NCBI RefSeq assembly: GCF_017301735.1
Contig: NZ_CP071090.1
Span: 7,430,001-7,494,000 of the forward strand
DNA from: Pyxidicoccus parkwaysis
Lineage (GTDB): Bacteria; Myxococcota; Myxococcia; Myxococcales; Myxococcaceae
Direction: 5' to 3'
Length of the DNA stretch: 64,000 nucleotides
A program made the translations under genes and the position numbers. Below the pieces are notes generated by a model. That model had not been told where the DNA came from. It ran no database searches and was given only the letters and a program-made list of their open reading frames with translations. Below are positions 52,304 to 59,816 of this stretch, piece after piece. Within the stretch, counting starts at the first letter, position 1, and each line of letters opens with the position of its first letter.

Positions 52304-52900
52304 TCAGGGCTTGGGGAGCTCGAAGGGCTCGTTGGGGAACAGCAGGCGGAGGACCCGGCGCACGCGCTCCAGCACGTAGCGGGTGAGGGACGGCTTGCGT
52401 TCCACCATCCACTGCATCGTCGCGCCGGCGATGACGTCCTGGAGCACGGCGGCCACTTCATTGCGCTCGAGTGACTCGGGGAGCCGGGCCGCGATGGCCC
52501 TGCGCACCATGAGGTTGCGCTCGTGGGCCATGCGCCGCAGGGTGGTGTCCCGCAGGTCCTGCCACGCGAGGAGCAGGTAGCTGTCGAGCCCCTCGCCCGA
52601 GCCCATGCCGGCGACGATTGCCGTCACGAAACGCCAGAGCCCGCGAGGGCCGACCTCCACGGGCATGCCCGCGAGGTAGTCCTGCCGCTGCGCTCCGGAG
52701 CGTTCCATGACTCGCCGGTACAGTGTGTCCTTGTTCTTGAAGCGCTGGATGAGCGCGGCGCGGGACATGCCCAGCTCGACGGCCACATCATTCAGGGTGA
52801 ACTCCGCGGGCCCGCGGCGCAGCAGTACCTCCAACGCGGCATCGAGAATGGCTTCATCGCTGTGCAGCTTGGGCCGGGGCACGGCGACGGTAACTATCAC
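52304..52900 (-). CDS. TetR-family repressor
   Basis: A GTG start (VIVTVAVPRPKL, 198 residues) is preferred, though a later GTG at 52882 would also work; the longer frame to 52951 begins in a Pro/Gly-rich, non-signal region. The N-terminal helix-turn-helix is clear (FTLNDVAVELGMSRAALIQRFKNKDTLYRRVM). The C-terminal ligand domain is typical of TetR dimers. It likely represses the downstream alpha/beta hydrolase through the palindrome at 52227-52246 and responds to the substrate or product of that enzyme. Confidence 0.88.
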   Translation of the reverse strand: MIVTVAVPRPKLHSDEAILDAALEVLLRRGPAEFTLNDVAVELGMSRAALIQRFKNKDTLYRRVMERSGAQRQDYLAGMPVEVGPRGLWRFVTAIVAGMGSGEGLDSYLLLAWQDLRDTTLRRMAHERNLMVRRAIAARLPESLERNEVAAVLQDVIAGATMQWMVERKPSLTRYVLERVRRVLRLLFPNEPFELPKP

Positions 52901-53041
52901 GTCGCGGAGGTCGCTCCACCTCCCCGCTCCGGGGCCGCCGACGCGGGGCACGTCGGCGGCTGCTCACGGAGGCGATTCGTCATCCGGCGCCTCCGAGGCA
53001 TCCGCGTCGGACGACGCGGCTCCCGCTACGGCCGGAGGTGG

Positions 53042-53311
53042 CTACCAGGCCGCGTAGACCCAGAGGGACCACAGAGGGGCGTGGTCAGAACTGAAGCCGC
53101 AGCTGTACTGAATCCACCACATGGAGGACGGGTCGCCGCGCGTCTCGCCCATCGCGATGCACTCGGCCTCGGTGGCGTAGTAGTCGTACTTCACCCAACT
53201 GAATTGGGCGTCGCTCGTGGGCACGGGCACCGGACGCGCAATGGCGGAGCCGGCGGCAAGGCCAGCCATCGTCGAGACAAGGACCGCGGCAGCAGTGAGT
53301 CTTCGGTTCAT
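53042..53311 (-). CDS. Small secreted protein
   Basis: An ATG with AAGGGAG six bases upstream gives 89 residues with a Sec signal peptide (MNRRLTAAAVLVSTMAGLAAGSAIA, cut before RPV). The mature peptide is aromatic-rich with two cysteines (DYYATEAECIAMGE, WWIQYSCGF). It is unclassified. The AT-rich stretch at 53365-53400 upstream probably carries the promoter. Confidence 0.65.
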   Translation of the reverse strand: MNRRLTAAAVLVSTMAGLAAGSAIARPVPVPTSDAQFSWVKYDYYATEAECIAMGETRGDPSSMWWIQYSCGFSSDHAPLWSLWVYAAW

Positions 53312-53480
53312 GGGCGCTCCCTTGTGGACTGCAACGAGAGCGTGCCGCACCGAATCGCAGCAAATCAAGTAAGTCACGAGATAGTTATATTCCTGGGAGT
53401 TTCCATCCCTCGAACCAGCGGCTCGGCCATTGCCATCCCATCGGCCCTGGCGGTGGCAACACGCGGAGGGTGAGCCGCCC

Positions 53481-53569
53481 CACTTCACGCCGCTGCGGGC
53501 CCAGGGGCCCATGCCCGTACGTCAGGCGGCTCAGGTGGGCAGACCTGGCGCATCGAGCTCGAGCTGCTG
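53481..53569. repeat. 89-bp repeat, first copy
   Basis: This segment is 85/89 identical to 62264-62352. On the minus strand it contains the codons for the C-terminal tail QQLELDAPGLP plus stop of a small gene, followed by about 50 bases of conserved non-coding sequence, including the self-complementary GGGCCC. It is not an insertion sequence and has no terminal repeats that I can see. Confidence 0.75.
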
Positions 53570-53731
53570 GTTGCTTACGGCCGTCATGCTCTTGCGGACC
53601 AGCTCCAGGTACTGCGAGTCGGTCATCTGGCCGCGGTACTTCCGAAGCTCCTGAATCTGTGCGCGACCCCAGCGTTTGGAGACGAGGCTGTGCCCTCCCC
53701 GTGGGCCGAAGCCTGGAAATGGTCGCTCCAT
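53531..53731 (-). CDS. Small hypothetical protein with conserved C-terminal tail
   Basis: A 66-residue frame (MERPFPGFGPRGGHSLV ... QMTDSQYLELVRKSM ... NQQLELDAPGLPT). Helical middle, no signal peptide, no clear ribosome site. It is supported mainly because its last 12 codons and the DNA after its stop recur at a second locus (62314-62352). Could be a small regulatory protein, a toxin-associated peptide or a decayed gene. Confidence 0.42.
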   Translation of the reverse strand: MERPFPGFGPRGGHSLVSKRWGRAQIQELRKYRGQMTDSQYLELVRKSMTAVSNQQLELDAPGLPT

Positions 53732-53885
53732 CAACACTCGTGACTGAGGTCCGAGGTCCGAGGTCTCCCTGCGGGCTCCGCCGCCTGGCTGCGCCTGGTC
53801 GTGAGGCGTCCCGGACGCCCCTCTTCCCAGCCGTGTATTCCGCTGACGTATGTTTCCGGGGTCATGCAGCCTTGGTGATGTTTCC

Positions 53886-56800
53886 ATGTCCCCATGTCCT
53901 GACGAGAACGAGCTGCTGGAGTGGGAGCAGGGGCGCCTGTCCGCGGACGCCGTGGCCCGGCTGGAGGCCCACCTGGACGGGTGCGCGGCGTGCTGCACGG
54001 TGGTGGCGGGACTCGAGGGACAGGGAGCCCTGGACTCCCTCGCGCCGACCGCACCGGGCGCTCCTCCTCAGTCCGGAGCTCGCGTGGGGCGCTACGTGCT
54101 GCTGCGCCGCGTGGGCGAGGGCGGCATGGGAGTGGTGTTCGCCGCGTATGACCCGGACCTGGACCGGGAGGTGGCGCTCAAGCTGCTCAAGCCTGGGGCG
54201 GTAGCGAATGCGGAGGCGCGCGGACGGCTGGTGCGCGAGGCCCAGGCGCTGGCTCGCCTCTCCCATCCCAACGTCGTCACCGTGCATGACGTGGGACTGG
54301 ACGGCGACACCGTCTTCCTCGCCATGGAGCTGGTGCGCGGGCGGACGCTGCGCCACTGGCTGGCGGAGGCGCCACGGCCGTGGCGCGAGGTGCTCGCGCG
54401 CTTCCTCCAGGCGGGCCAGGGGCTGGCGGCCGCGCACGCGGTGGGGCTGGTGCACCGCGACTTCAAGCCGGACAACGTGCTGCTGGGAGACGACGGCCAG
54501 GTGCGCGTCACCGACTTCGGCCTCGCGCGCCCTGCCCCCGATAATCCGGTGACCGGGAACGGCCCCGCTCCGGAGGCCCCGCCGCGGGAAGGCGACACCC
54601 TCGCCGGCGTGCGGCAGGGAACTCCCGCGTACATGTCCCCGGAGCAGTGGCGGGGCGAGCGCGCGGACGCGCGCAGCGACCAGTTCAGCTTCTGCATCGC
54701 GCTGTACGAGGCCCTCTTCGGCCAGCGGCCCTTCGCGGGAGGTACGGCGGCGGAGCGCGCCCGGGCCCTGCGCGAGGGACGGGTGACGCCGCCGCCCCGC
54801 GGCTCACGCGTGCCCGGCACCGTGCGCGATGCCGTGCTGCGCGGCCTGGCAGTGGACCCGGCCTCGCGCCACCTGTCCCTGGACGCGCTGCTGGCCCGGC
54901 TCGAGTCCGGCCCGCGCGCGCGCCGCTGGCGCCAGGTGGCCGCGGCGCTGGCCATGGGCGTGGCGGCCAGCGCCGCCGTGAGCTTCGCGCTGGCCCGGGG
55001 TGACGCCGCGCGGGCATGCACCGGCCTGGAGGCTCGGCTGGAGGGCACCTGGGACGCGGCGCACCGGGCCCGGCTGGAGCAGCGCTTCCACCAAAGCGCG
55101 CTGCCCGCGCCCGGGGAGGCCTTCCAGTCCACCGCGCGGGCACTGGACGCCTATGCCCAGGCGCTGGTGGCCCAGGAGCAACAGTCCTGCGAGGACACGC
55201 GCGTGCGGCAGGCACAGTCCGAGCAACTGATGGACTTGCGCGCCGCGTGCCTGGACGGACGGCGCCGGGCGCTGCGCGTCCTGGTGGAGCTGCTGGAGGG
55301 GGGCGAGCGCGAGGCGCTCACCCGGGCGCCCGAGGCCGCGCGGCAGCTCCCCTCCCTGGCCGCGTGCGCGGACCGCGACGCGCTCGCCCGTGTGGAGCCG
55401 CTGCCACAGGCCCCGGAGGCGCGGGGGCAGTTGGCGGCGCTGGGCCGGGAGCTGGACGGACTGCGTGTGCAGGGCGCCGCCGGGTTCCATGCGCGCACCC
55501 TGCCCCGGCTGGAGGCGGTGGTGACGGCCCTGCGGGGGCTGGGCCACCGGCCCACGCTGGCGCGGGCCCTGCTGCTGCTGGGGGAGCTGCGGGGCACCGC
55601 CGGGAGCTTCGCGCCAGCGCGCGAGGTGCTGGAGGAGGCGGTGCGCGTCGCGGAGGCCGGGCACGACGACGAGACGGCCGCGCACGCGTGGAACCGCCTC
55701 CTCTACACGGAAGTCGAGGGCCTGGGCCTGGTGAAGGAGGCCGAGCGCACCGCGCGCATGGCGGAGGCGGCCCTGGAGCGGCTGGGGCCCGCGGCCTCCC
55801 TGGAGGTGGCCGCGGAGCTGCACCGCGTCCGCGGCAGCCTCCACTACCGGCAGGGCGAGTACGCGCGCTCGCTCGCGGATGCCACCCAGTCCCTCGCCTT
55901 GCTGGAGCGGGCGCGCGGGCCGCATGACGTGGCGCTCGCCGACGTGCTCATCGGCATGGGCCAGGCGCTCAACGCGCTGGGGCGCTACGCCGAGGCGGAG
56001 CAGCACCATGCGCGAGCCCTGGCGCTGGTGGAGGCCGTGTACGGCCTCGAGCACCCACTGCGCGCCGCGCACCTCAACAACGTGGCCACCGCGATGCGGC
56101 TCCAGGGGAAGGTGGCCGAGGCGGTGGCTCGCTACAGCGAGGCCCTCGCGCTGGGCGAGCGCCTCCTCGGCGCGGAGCACTCCAGCACCAGCATGATACG
56201 GGTGAACCTGGGCGACGCGCTCTCGCGGCAGGGCCAGCTCGCGGAGGCGCTGCCCCACTACGAGCGCGCCCTGGCGAGCCTGCGCAAGGAAGGCGATGGC
56301 GGCCAGTTGCGGGTGGCCAACGTGCTGCTGAGCCTGGGCAATGCCCGGGCGGACCTGGGGCAGGTCGCGCAGGCCGAGGCGGCCTATCGCGAGGCGCTCG
56401 CCATCCAGGAGGCGCAGCTCGGCCCCCGGCACCCGGACGTGGCCCTGTCCCGCAACAACCTGGGCTTCGTGGCGATGGACGCGGGCCGCCTGGAGGAGGC
56501 GCGCGTCCACTTCGAGGCGGCGCGCGAGCTGTGGGAGTCCACGCTCGGCCCCGGCCACCCGAAGGTGGCCAGCGCGCTGTACAACCTGGGGCAGGTGGAG
56601 CTGCGCCTGCGCAGGGTGGGCCCGGCGCTCGTTCACCTGCGGCGGGCGCTGGAGGTGCGTGAGCAGTCGCTCGGGGCGGAGCACCCCCGGGTGGCGCAGA
56701 CGCTCGGGCTGTTGGGCGAGGCGCTGCTGGAGGGCGGCCAATTGCGCGAGGCCCGCGGGCCGCTGGAGCGGGCGGTGGCCCTCGGCGCGCGGATGGAGCT

Positions 56801-56987
56801 GGCCCCGCCCGAGCGGGCCCGGGCGCACTTCGCGCTCGCCCGCGTCCTCTGGCAGTCGCGCGGGGAGCGGCCCCGGGCGCTCGCCCTGGCACGGGAGGCC
56901 CGGGAAGCCTACGCCCGCGGCGCTCCCGCCTACGCGCCCCGGGCGCGCGAGGTGCAAGCCTGGCTGTCCGCGCACGGCCCCTTCTGA
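53886..56987 (+). CDS. Ser/Thr kinase with zinc-finger N-terminus and TPR tail
   Basis: The start is the ATG giving MSPCPDENELLEW (1033 residues); an upstream ATG at 53850 is less likely. The first 45 residues are a putative zf-HC2 zinc finger (CPDENELLEWEQGRL, HLDGCAACC). The kinase domain follows (about 70-330) with Gly-rich VGEGGMGVVF, VALKLL, HRDFKPDN (Asp192) and TDFGLARP. A transmembrane segment is predicted near 365 (AAALAMGVAASAAVSFAL). The rest, to the end, is a ladder of about ten TPR-like repeats (ALNALGRYAEAEQHHARAL and similar). Known architecture in myxobacteria, usually beside a sigma-like regulator, as here. Confidence 0.92.
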   Translation: MSPCPDENELLEWEQGRLSADAVARLEAHLDGCAACCTVVAGLEGQGALDSLAPTAPGAPPQSGARVGRYVLLRRVGEGGMGVVFAAYDPDLDREVALKLLKPGAVANAEARGRLVREAQALARLSHPNVVTVHDVGLDGDTVFLAMELVRGRTLRHWLAEAPRPWREVLARFLQAGQGLAAAHAVGLVHRDFKPDNVLLGDDGQVRVTDFGLARPAPDNPVTGNGPAPEAPPREGDTLAGVRQGTPAYMSPEQWRGERADARSDQFSFCIALYEALFGQRPFAGGTAAERARALREGRVTPPPRGSRVPGTVRDAVLRGLAVDPASRHLSLDALLARLESGPRARRWRQVAAALAMGVAASAAVSFALARGDAARACTGLEARLEGTWDAAHRARLEQRFHQSALPAPGEAFQSTARALDAYAQALVAQEQQSCEDTRVRQAQSEQLMDLRAACLDGRRRALRVLVELLEGGEREALTRAPEAARQLPSLAACADRDALARVEPLPQAPEARGQLAALGRELDGLRVQGAAGFHARTLPRLEAVVTALRGLGHRPTLARALLLLGELRGTAGSFAPAREVLEEAVRVAEAGHDDETAAHAWNRLLYTEVEGLGLVKEAERTARMAEAALERLGPAASLEVAAELHRVRGSLHYRQGEYARSLADATQSLALLERARGPHDVALADVLIGMGQALNALGRYAEAEQHHARALALVEAVYGLEHPLRAAHLNNVATAMRLQGKVAEAVARYSEALALGERLLGAEHSSTSMIRVNLGDALSRQGQLAEALPHYERALASLRKEGDGGQLRVANVLLSLGNARADLGQVAQAEAAYREALAIQEAQLGPRHPDVALSRNNLGFVAMDAGRLEEARVHFEAARELWESTLGPGHPKVASALYNLGQVELRLRRVGPALVHLRRALEVREQSLGAEHPRVAQTLGLLGEALLEGGQLREARGPLERAVALGARMELAPPERARAHFALARVLWQSRGERPRALALAREAREAYARGAPAYAPRAREVQAWLSAHGPF

Positions 56988-57044
56988 GCCGGGCACCGTG
57001 TCTCACTCCCGCCCGCGTGGGCGGCTCGTTCGTGGAGGTGCTTC

Positions 57045-57926
57045 TTGGCGTCCGAGCAGACCGAATCCTTCCTGTCGCGGGCGCCGCGGGCGCTCATCCC
57101 GGCGTTACGGGCCCATGCGGGCCTGGAGGATGCGCTCGCGGGCCTGGTGCGGGCAGCGCGCGAGGCGTGGCCGCGAGTGGACATGGATGCGGAGGCCTTC
57201 CTGGCGCACGTGGCCGAGCGGCTGCCCTCCACGGGCGAGGCCGGCGAGGTGCTCGCGAGCCTGCGCGCGGGGGAGCTCTTCCTCGCCTTCGCCTGCGCAC
57301 GGGGAGATGCGCGGGCGCTCGAGGCGCTCGACGCGCACGTGCTGTCGCAGGTGGGGACGTGGCTGCCTCGCGAGGCGCCCTCCCTCGTGGACGAGCTGCG
57401 GCAGGTGTTGAGCCAGCGACTGCTCATCCCGGTGGACGGGGCGCCGCCGAAGCTGGCTTCCTATTCCGGCCGTGGTCCGCTGGCGCAGTGGGTGCGGGCG
57501 GTGGCGCTGCGGCTCCACATCGACCAGCAGCGCGCCGCGCCGCGCGAGCAGCCCGCGGGCGACGCCCCAGCGGAGCTGGCGGAGCGGCTGGGCGCGGACC
57601 CCGAGCTGGCCTTCATCCGCGAGCGGCACCAGCAGGACTTCCGCGTGGCCTTCCGCGCCGCGCTGGGCCGGCTGGAGGCCCGGGAGCGCAACCTGCTACG
57701 GCTGCACCACGTGCACGGCCTGTCCATGGACTCGGTGGGCGCCACCTTCCAGGCACCCCGCTCCACCGTCGCGCGCTGGATTGCCCGCGCTCGCGAGCAG
57801 GTGCTGGCGCTCACCCGCGAGGAGCTGACGGCGCGGCTGGGGCTCACCCCCGACGAGCTGGACAGCATGCTGCGCCTCGTGTGCAGCCAGCTCGACGTCA
57901 GCCTCCGCCAGCTCATGACGGACTGA
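57045..57926 (+). CDS. Sigma-70-like transcription factor paired with the kinase
   Basis: A TTG start with GGAGG seven bases upstream (293 residues). It has a sigma2-like segment (LASYSGRGPLAQWVRAVALRLHIDQQR) and a sigma4 helix-turn-helix (LLRLHHVHGLSMDSVGATFQAPRSTVARWIARARE). It lies 57 bp after the zf-HC2/TPR kinase gene in the same direction, so the two are co-transcribed. Inference: the kinase and its zinc finger modulate the activity of this factor in a one-operon signalling pair. Confidence 0.78.
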   Translation: MASEQTESFLSRAPRALIPALRAHAGLEDALAGLVRAAREAWPRVDMDAEAFLAHVAERLPSTGEAGEVLASLRAGELFLAFACARGDARALEALDAHVLSQVGTWLPREAPSLVDELRQVLSQRLLIPVDGAPPKLASYSGRGPLAQWVRAVALRLHIDQQRAAPREQPAGDAPAELAERLGADPELAFIRERHQQDFRVAFRAALGRLEARERNLLRLHHVHGLSMDSVGATFQAPRSTVARWIARAREQVLALTREELTARLGLTPDELDSMLRLVCSQLDVSLRQLMTD

Positions 57927-57981
57927 CGCGTCTCTAAATCGCGCGGGCCCGGTGGGACGAAATTCTCCCGTTCTCGTCCAA

Positions 57982-58007
57982 GAGGAGGAACCGCAGCGTT
58001 CCTCCTC
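57982..58007. other. Perfect 10-bp hairpin
   Basis: GAGGAGGAAC and GTTCCTCCTC flank a six-base loop (CGCAGC). It follows the sigma-like gene by 55 bases and precedes the next start by about 10. Each arm contains an anti- or Shine-Dalgarno-like GGAGG/CCTCC, so it may be a terminator without T-run or may block ribosome binding at the next frame. Confidence 0.4.
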
Positions 58008-58017
58008 GGGGACAATC

Positions 58018-58170
58018 ATGACGACGAGAAAGACGCGTTCCCGGGTCCTGCCGTTGGCGCTCTTGGGTGGAGTGGGGCGTGCCAAGACCGGGGGGGATGA
58101 AGCGCTCCCAGTACCTCCGGCGGACGCCGAGGGAACGGCGCACACGCTCGCGGTCGACTGGATCCTCTAA
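58018..58170 (+). CDS. Possible 50-residue peptide
   Basis: Frame MTTRKTRSRVLPLALLGGVGRAKTGG to HTLAVDWIL*, ending 41 bases before the M23 peptidase gene. It has a basic N-terminus and a short hydrophobic part like a tiny signal. No family and no strong ribosome site are seen. Coding status is doubtful. Confidence 0.25.
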   Translation: MTTRKTRSRVLPLALLGGVGRAKTGGDEALPVPPADAEGTAHTLAVDWIL

Positions 58171-58211
58171 GCAGCCTTCACCCCATCTCCCCATCGCCTC
58201 TGGAGGCACAG

Positions 58212-59570
58212 ATGTCCCTCGAGTCCCGCCCCCCACGCCAATTCTCCCGGCGCTCCATCCTGAGCGCAGGCAGCATCGCGGCCGGCTTCGTCGCCTTCGG
58301 CGGGTCCGGCCTGCTGGTCGGCACCGCCCACGCCGCCGAGACAATCATCAACCCATTCGCAGGTTATTCCATTTCGGATGGGTGGTGGGACCACGTCAAC
58401 CGCGGCTCCCTGGGTGGCATCGACTATGTCATGGGTGTTGGCACGCCGCTCCCGGCCTGCGCCTCGGGGCAACTCCTCATCGACTGGAATAACGGCACCG
58501 GCGGCTACACCGCGACCATCGTGATGGCCAACGGCATGAGGAGCCAGTACCTCCACCTGTCCGGCTTCAACGGCGGCGAGCGCTTTGTCCAGCAGGGCGA
58601 AATCGTCGGGTACTCCGGCGGTGCTGCCGGTGCGCCCGGCTCCGGCTCTTCGACGGGCCCTCACCTGCACTGGCACATGGTGACGGCCGGCGGCACCCGG
58701 GTGAACCCGCTCGACTACGTCGGCGCGGGCAGCGGCGGCACCGGTGGCGGTCTGCCTCTGGAGGAGCGCCGCCTCGGCCACCTCGGCACCGCGGGCGGCT
58801 GGGCCCACATGCTCAGCAACCTCGTCCTGCCGGGCAACACCACCTACGGCGCGTTCTCGCCGGGCCCCGGGCAGTCGCCGCGCGCCATGGCGAATATCGA
58901 CGGCGTGATGAAGCTGGTCTACGCCGGCAGCAACGGCTGGACCACGATGAGCAGCGGCCTGGCGATGGCCGCAGGCGCTCCACTCAACGTGCTGCTGACC
59001 CCGGCCAATCCATCGCCCCAGGTCTTCACCCTCGAGGGCGGACGGCTCTGGCACACCTTCGACGGCAACGGTTGGAAGAAGCTCCCGTCGTCCGTCACGG
59101 TGTCGGGCAACTGCACCTTCTCGATGACGGCCAATGGGACGGACCTTCATGGCCTCTTCAACGACAACGGCCGGCTGTTCCATGTCTGGGCTGACGGTTC
59201 CGGCTGGCACAAGGGGGACACCGGGGTGGACCTGCAACCCGGCGCCGACCTGGTCGCGGTCATCCAGCCGGACGGCAGCCTGCAAGGCCTGTCGCTGGAA
59301 TTCAGCCGGGTGCACCACATCTTCGGGGCGAACGGGAAGTGGAACCGGATACCGACCACGGCGTCCCTGCCGACCGGGATTCCGATTGCCGGCCGCGCCG
59401 CCTACGGCTGGCCGCAGTTGGTCGCCAACAACAACGGTGCAATCACTCACGTCTGGGGCACCTCGTCGGGCTGGATGTGCGTGCCGACCGGACTGACGTC
59501 GAACCCGGGACGGCGGCTCAGTCTGATCGCGGATGTCGCCTCGGCCCCGTTGGTCGGCCTGACTCTCTGA
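58212..59570 (+). CDS. Tat-exported M23 peptidase with propeller/lectin-like tail
   Basis: The 452-residue protein has a twin-arginine signal (SRRSIL, hydrophobic core, cleavage near AHA-AE, residue 41) and so is exported folded through Tat. The M23/LytM domain (about 50-170) has GGIDYVMG (Asp71), YLHLSGF (His115) and GPHLHWHM (His151, His153). At the position of the usual first zinc His (HxGxD) there is Leu67. Residues 180-452 contain Trp-rich repeats (LVYAGSNGWTTMSSGL, LFHVWADGSGWHKG) resembling PLL/tectonin beta-propeller lectins. Likely peptidoglycan-targeting, with activity uncertain because of the missing ligand. Confidence 0.8.
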   Translation: MSLESRPPRQFSRRSILSAGSIAAGFVAFGGSGLLVGTAHAAETIINPFAGYSISDGWWDHVNRGSLGGIDYVMGVGTPLPACASGQLLIDWNNGTGGYTATIVMANGMRSQYLHLSGFNGGERFVQQGEIVGYSGGAAGAPGSGSSTGPHLHWHMVTAGGTRVNPLDYVGAGSGGTGGGLPLEERRLGHLGTAGGWAHMLSNLVLPGNTTYGAFSPGPGQSPRAMANIDGVMKLVYAGSNGWTTMSSGLAMAAGAPLNVLLTPANPSPQVFTLEGGRLWHTFDGNGWKKLPSSVTVSGNCTFSMTANGTDLHGLFNDNGRLFHVWADGSGWHKGDTGVDLQPGADLVAVIQPDGSLQGLSLEFSRVHHIFGANGKWNRIPTTASLPTGIPIAGRAAYGWPQLVANNNGAITHVWGTSSGWMCVPTGLTSNPGRRLSLIADVASAPLVGLTL

Positions 59571-59816
59571 GGCGCTCCTCGCATTCTCGGACGTAGGCGC
59601 CCCGCGGACCCGGTCTGTTCGGTGCAGGGTTCAGTCCGGCGCGGACCGAGTCCTCCCGGGGCGCCCGTCAGGTGCACGCGCCTCGCGACGCTGGGACGGG
59701 CGTCCAATGGGGCGCCGTCCTCAGCCGAGGGAGCAGCCCCTGTCTGATGGGGCGCTCTTTCCAATATTCCACGACCGGACTCACAACCCCACGTCCGCGA
59801 ATTCTGGAGCATGAGC

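Noticed and set aside
58018..58170. 50-residue peptide as a RiPP precursor
   Set aside because: No modification enzyme, protease or transporter for a RiPP lies nearby; kept only as a low-confidence frame.
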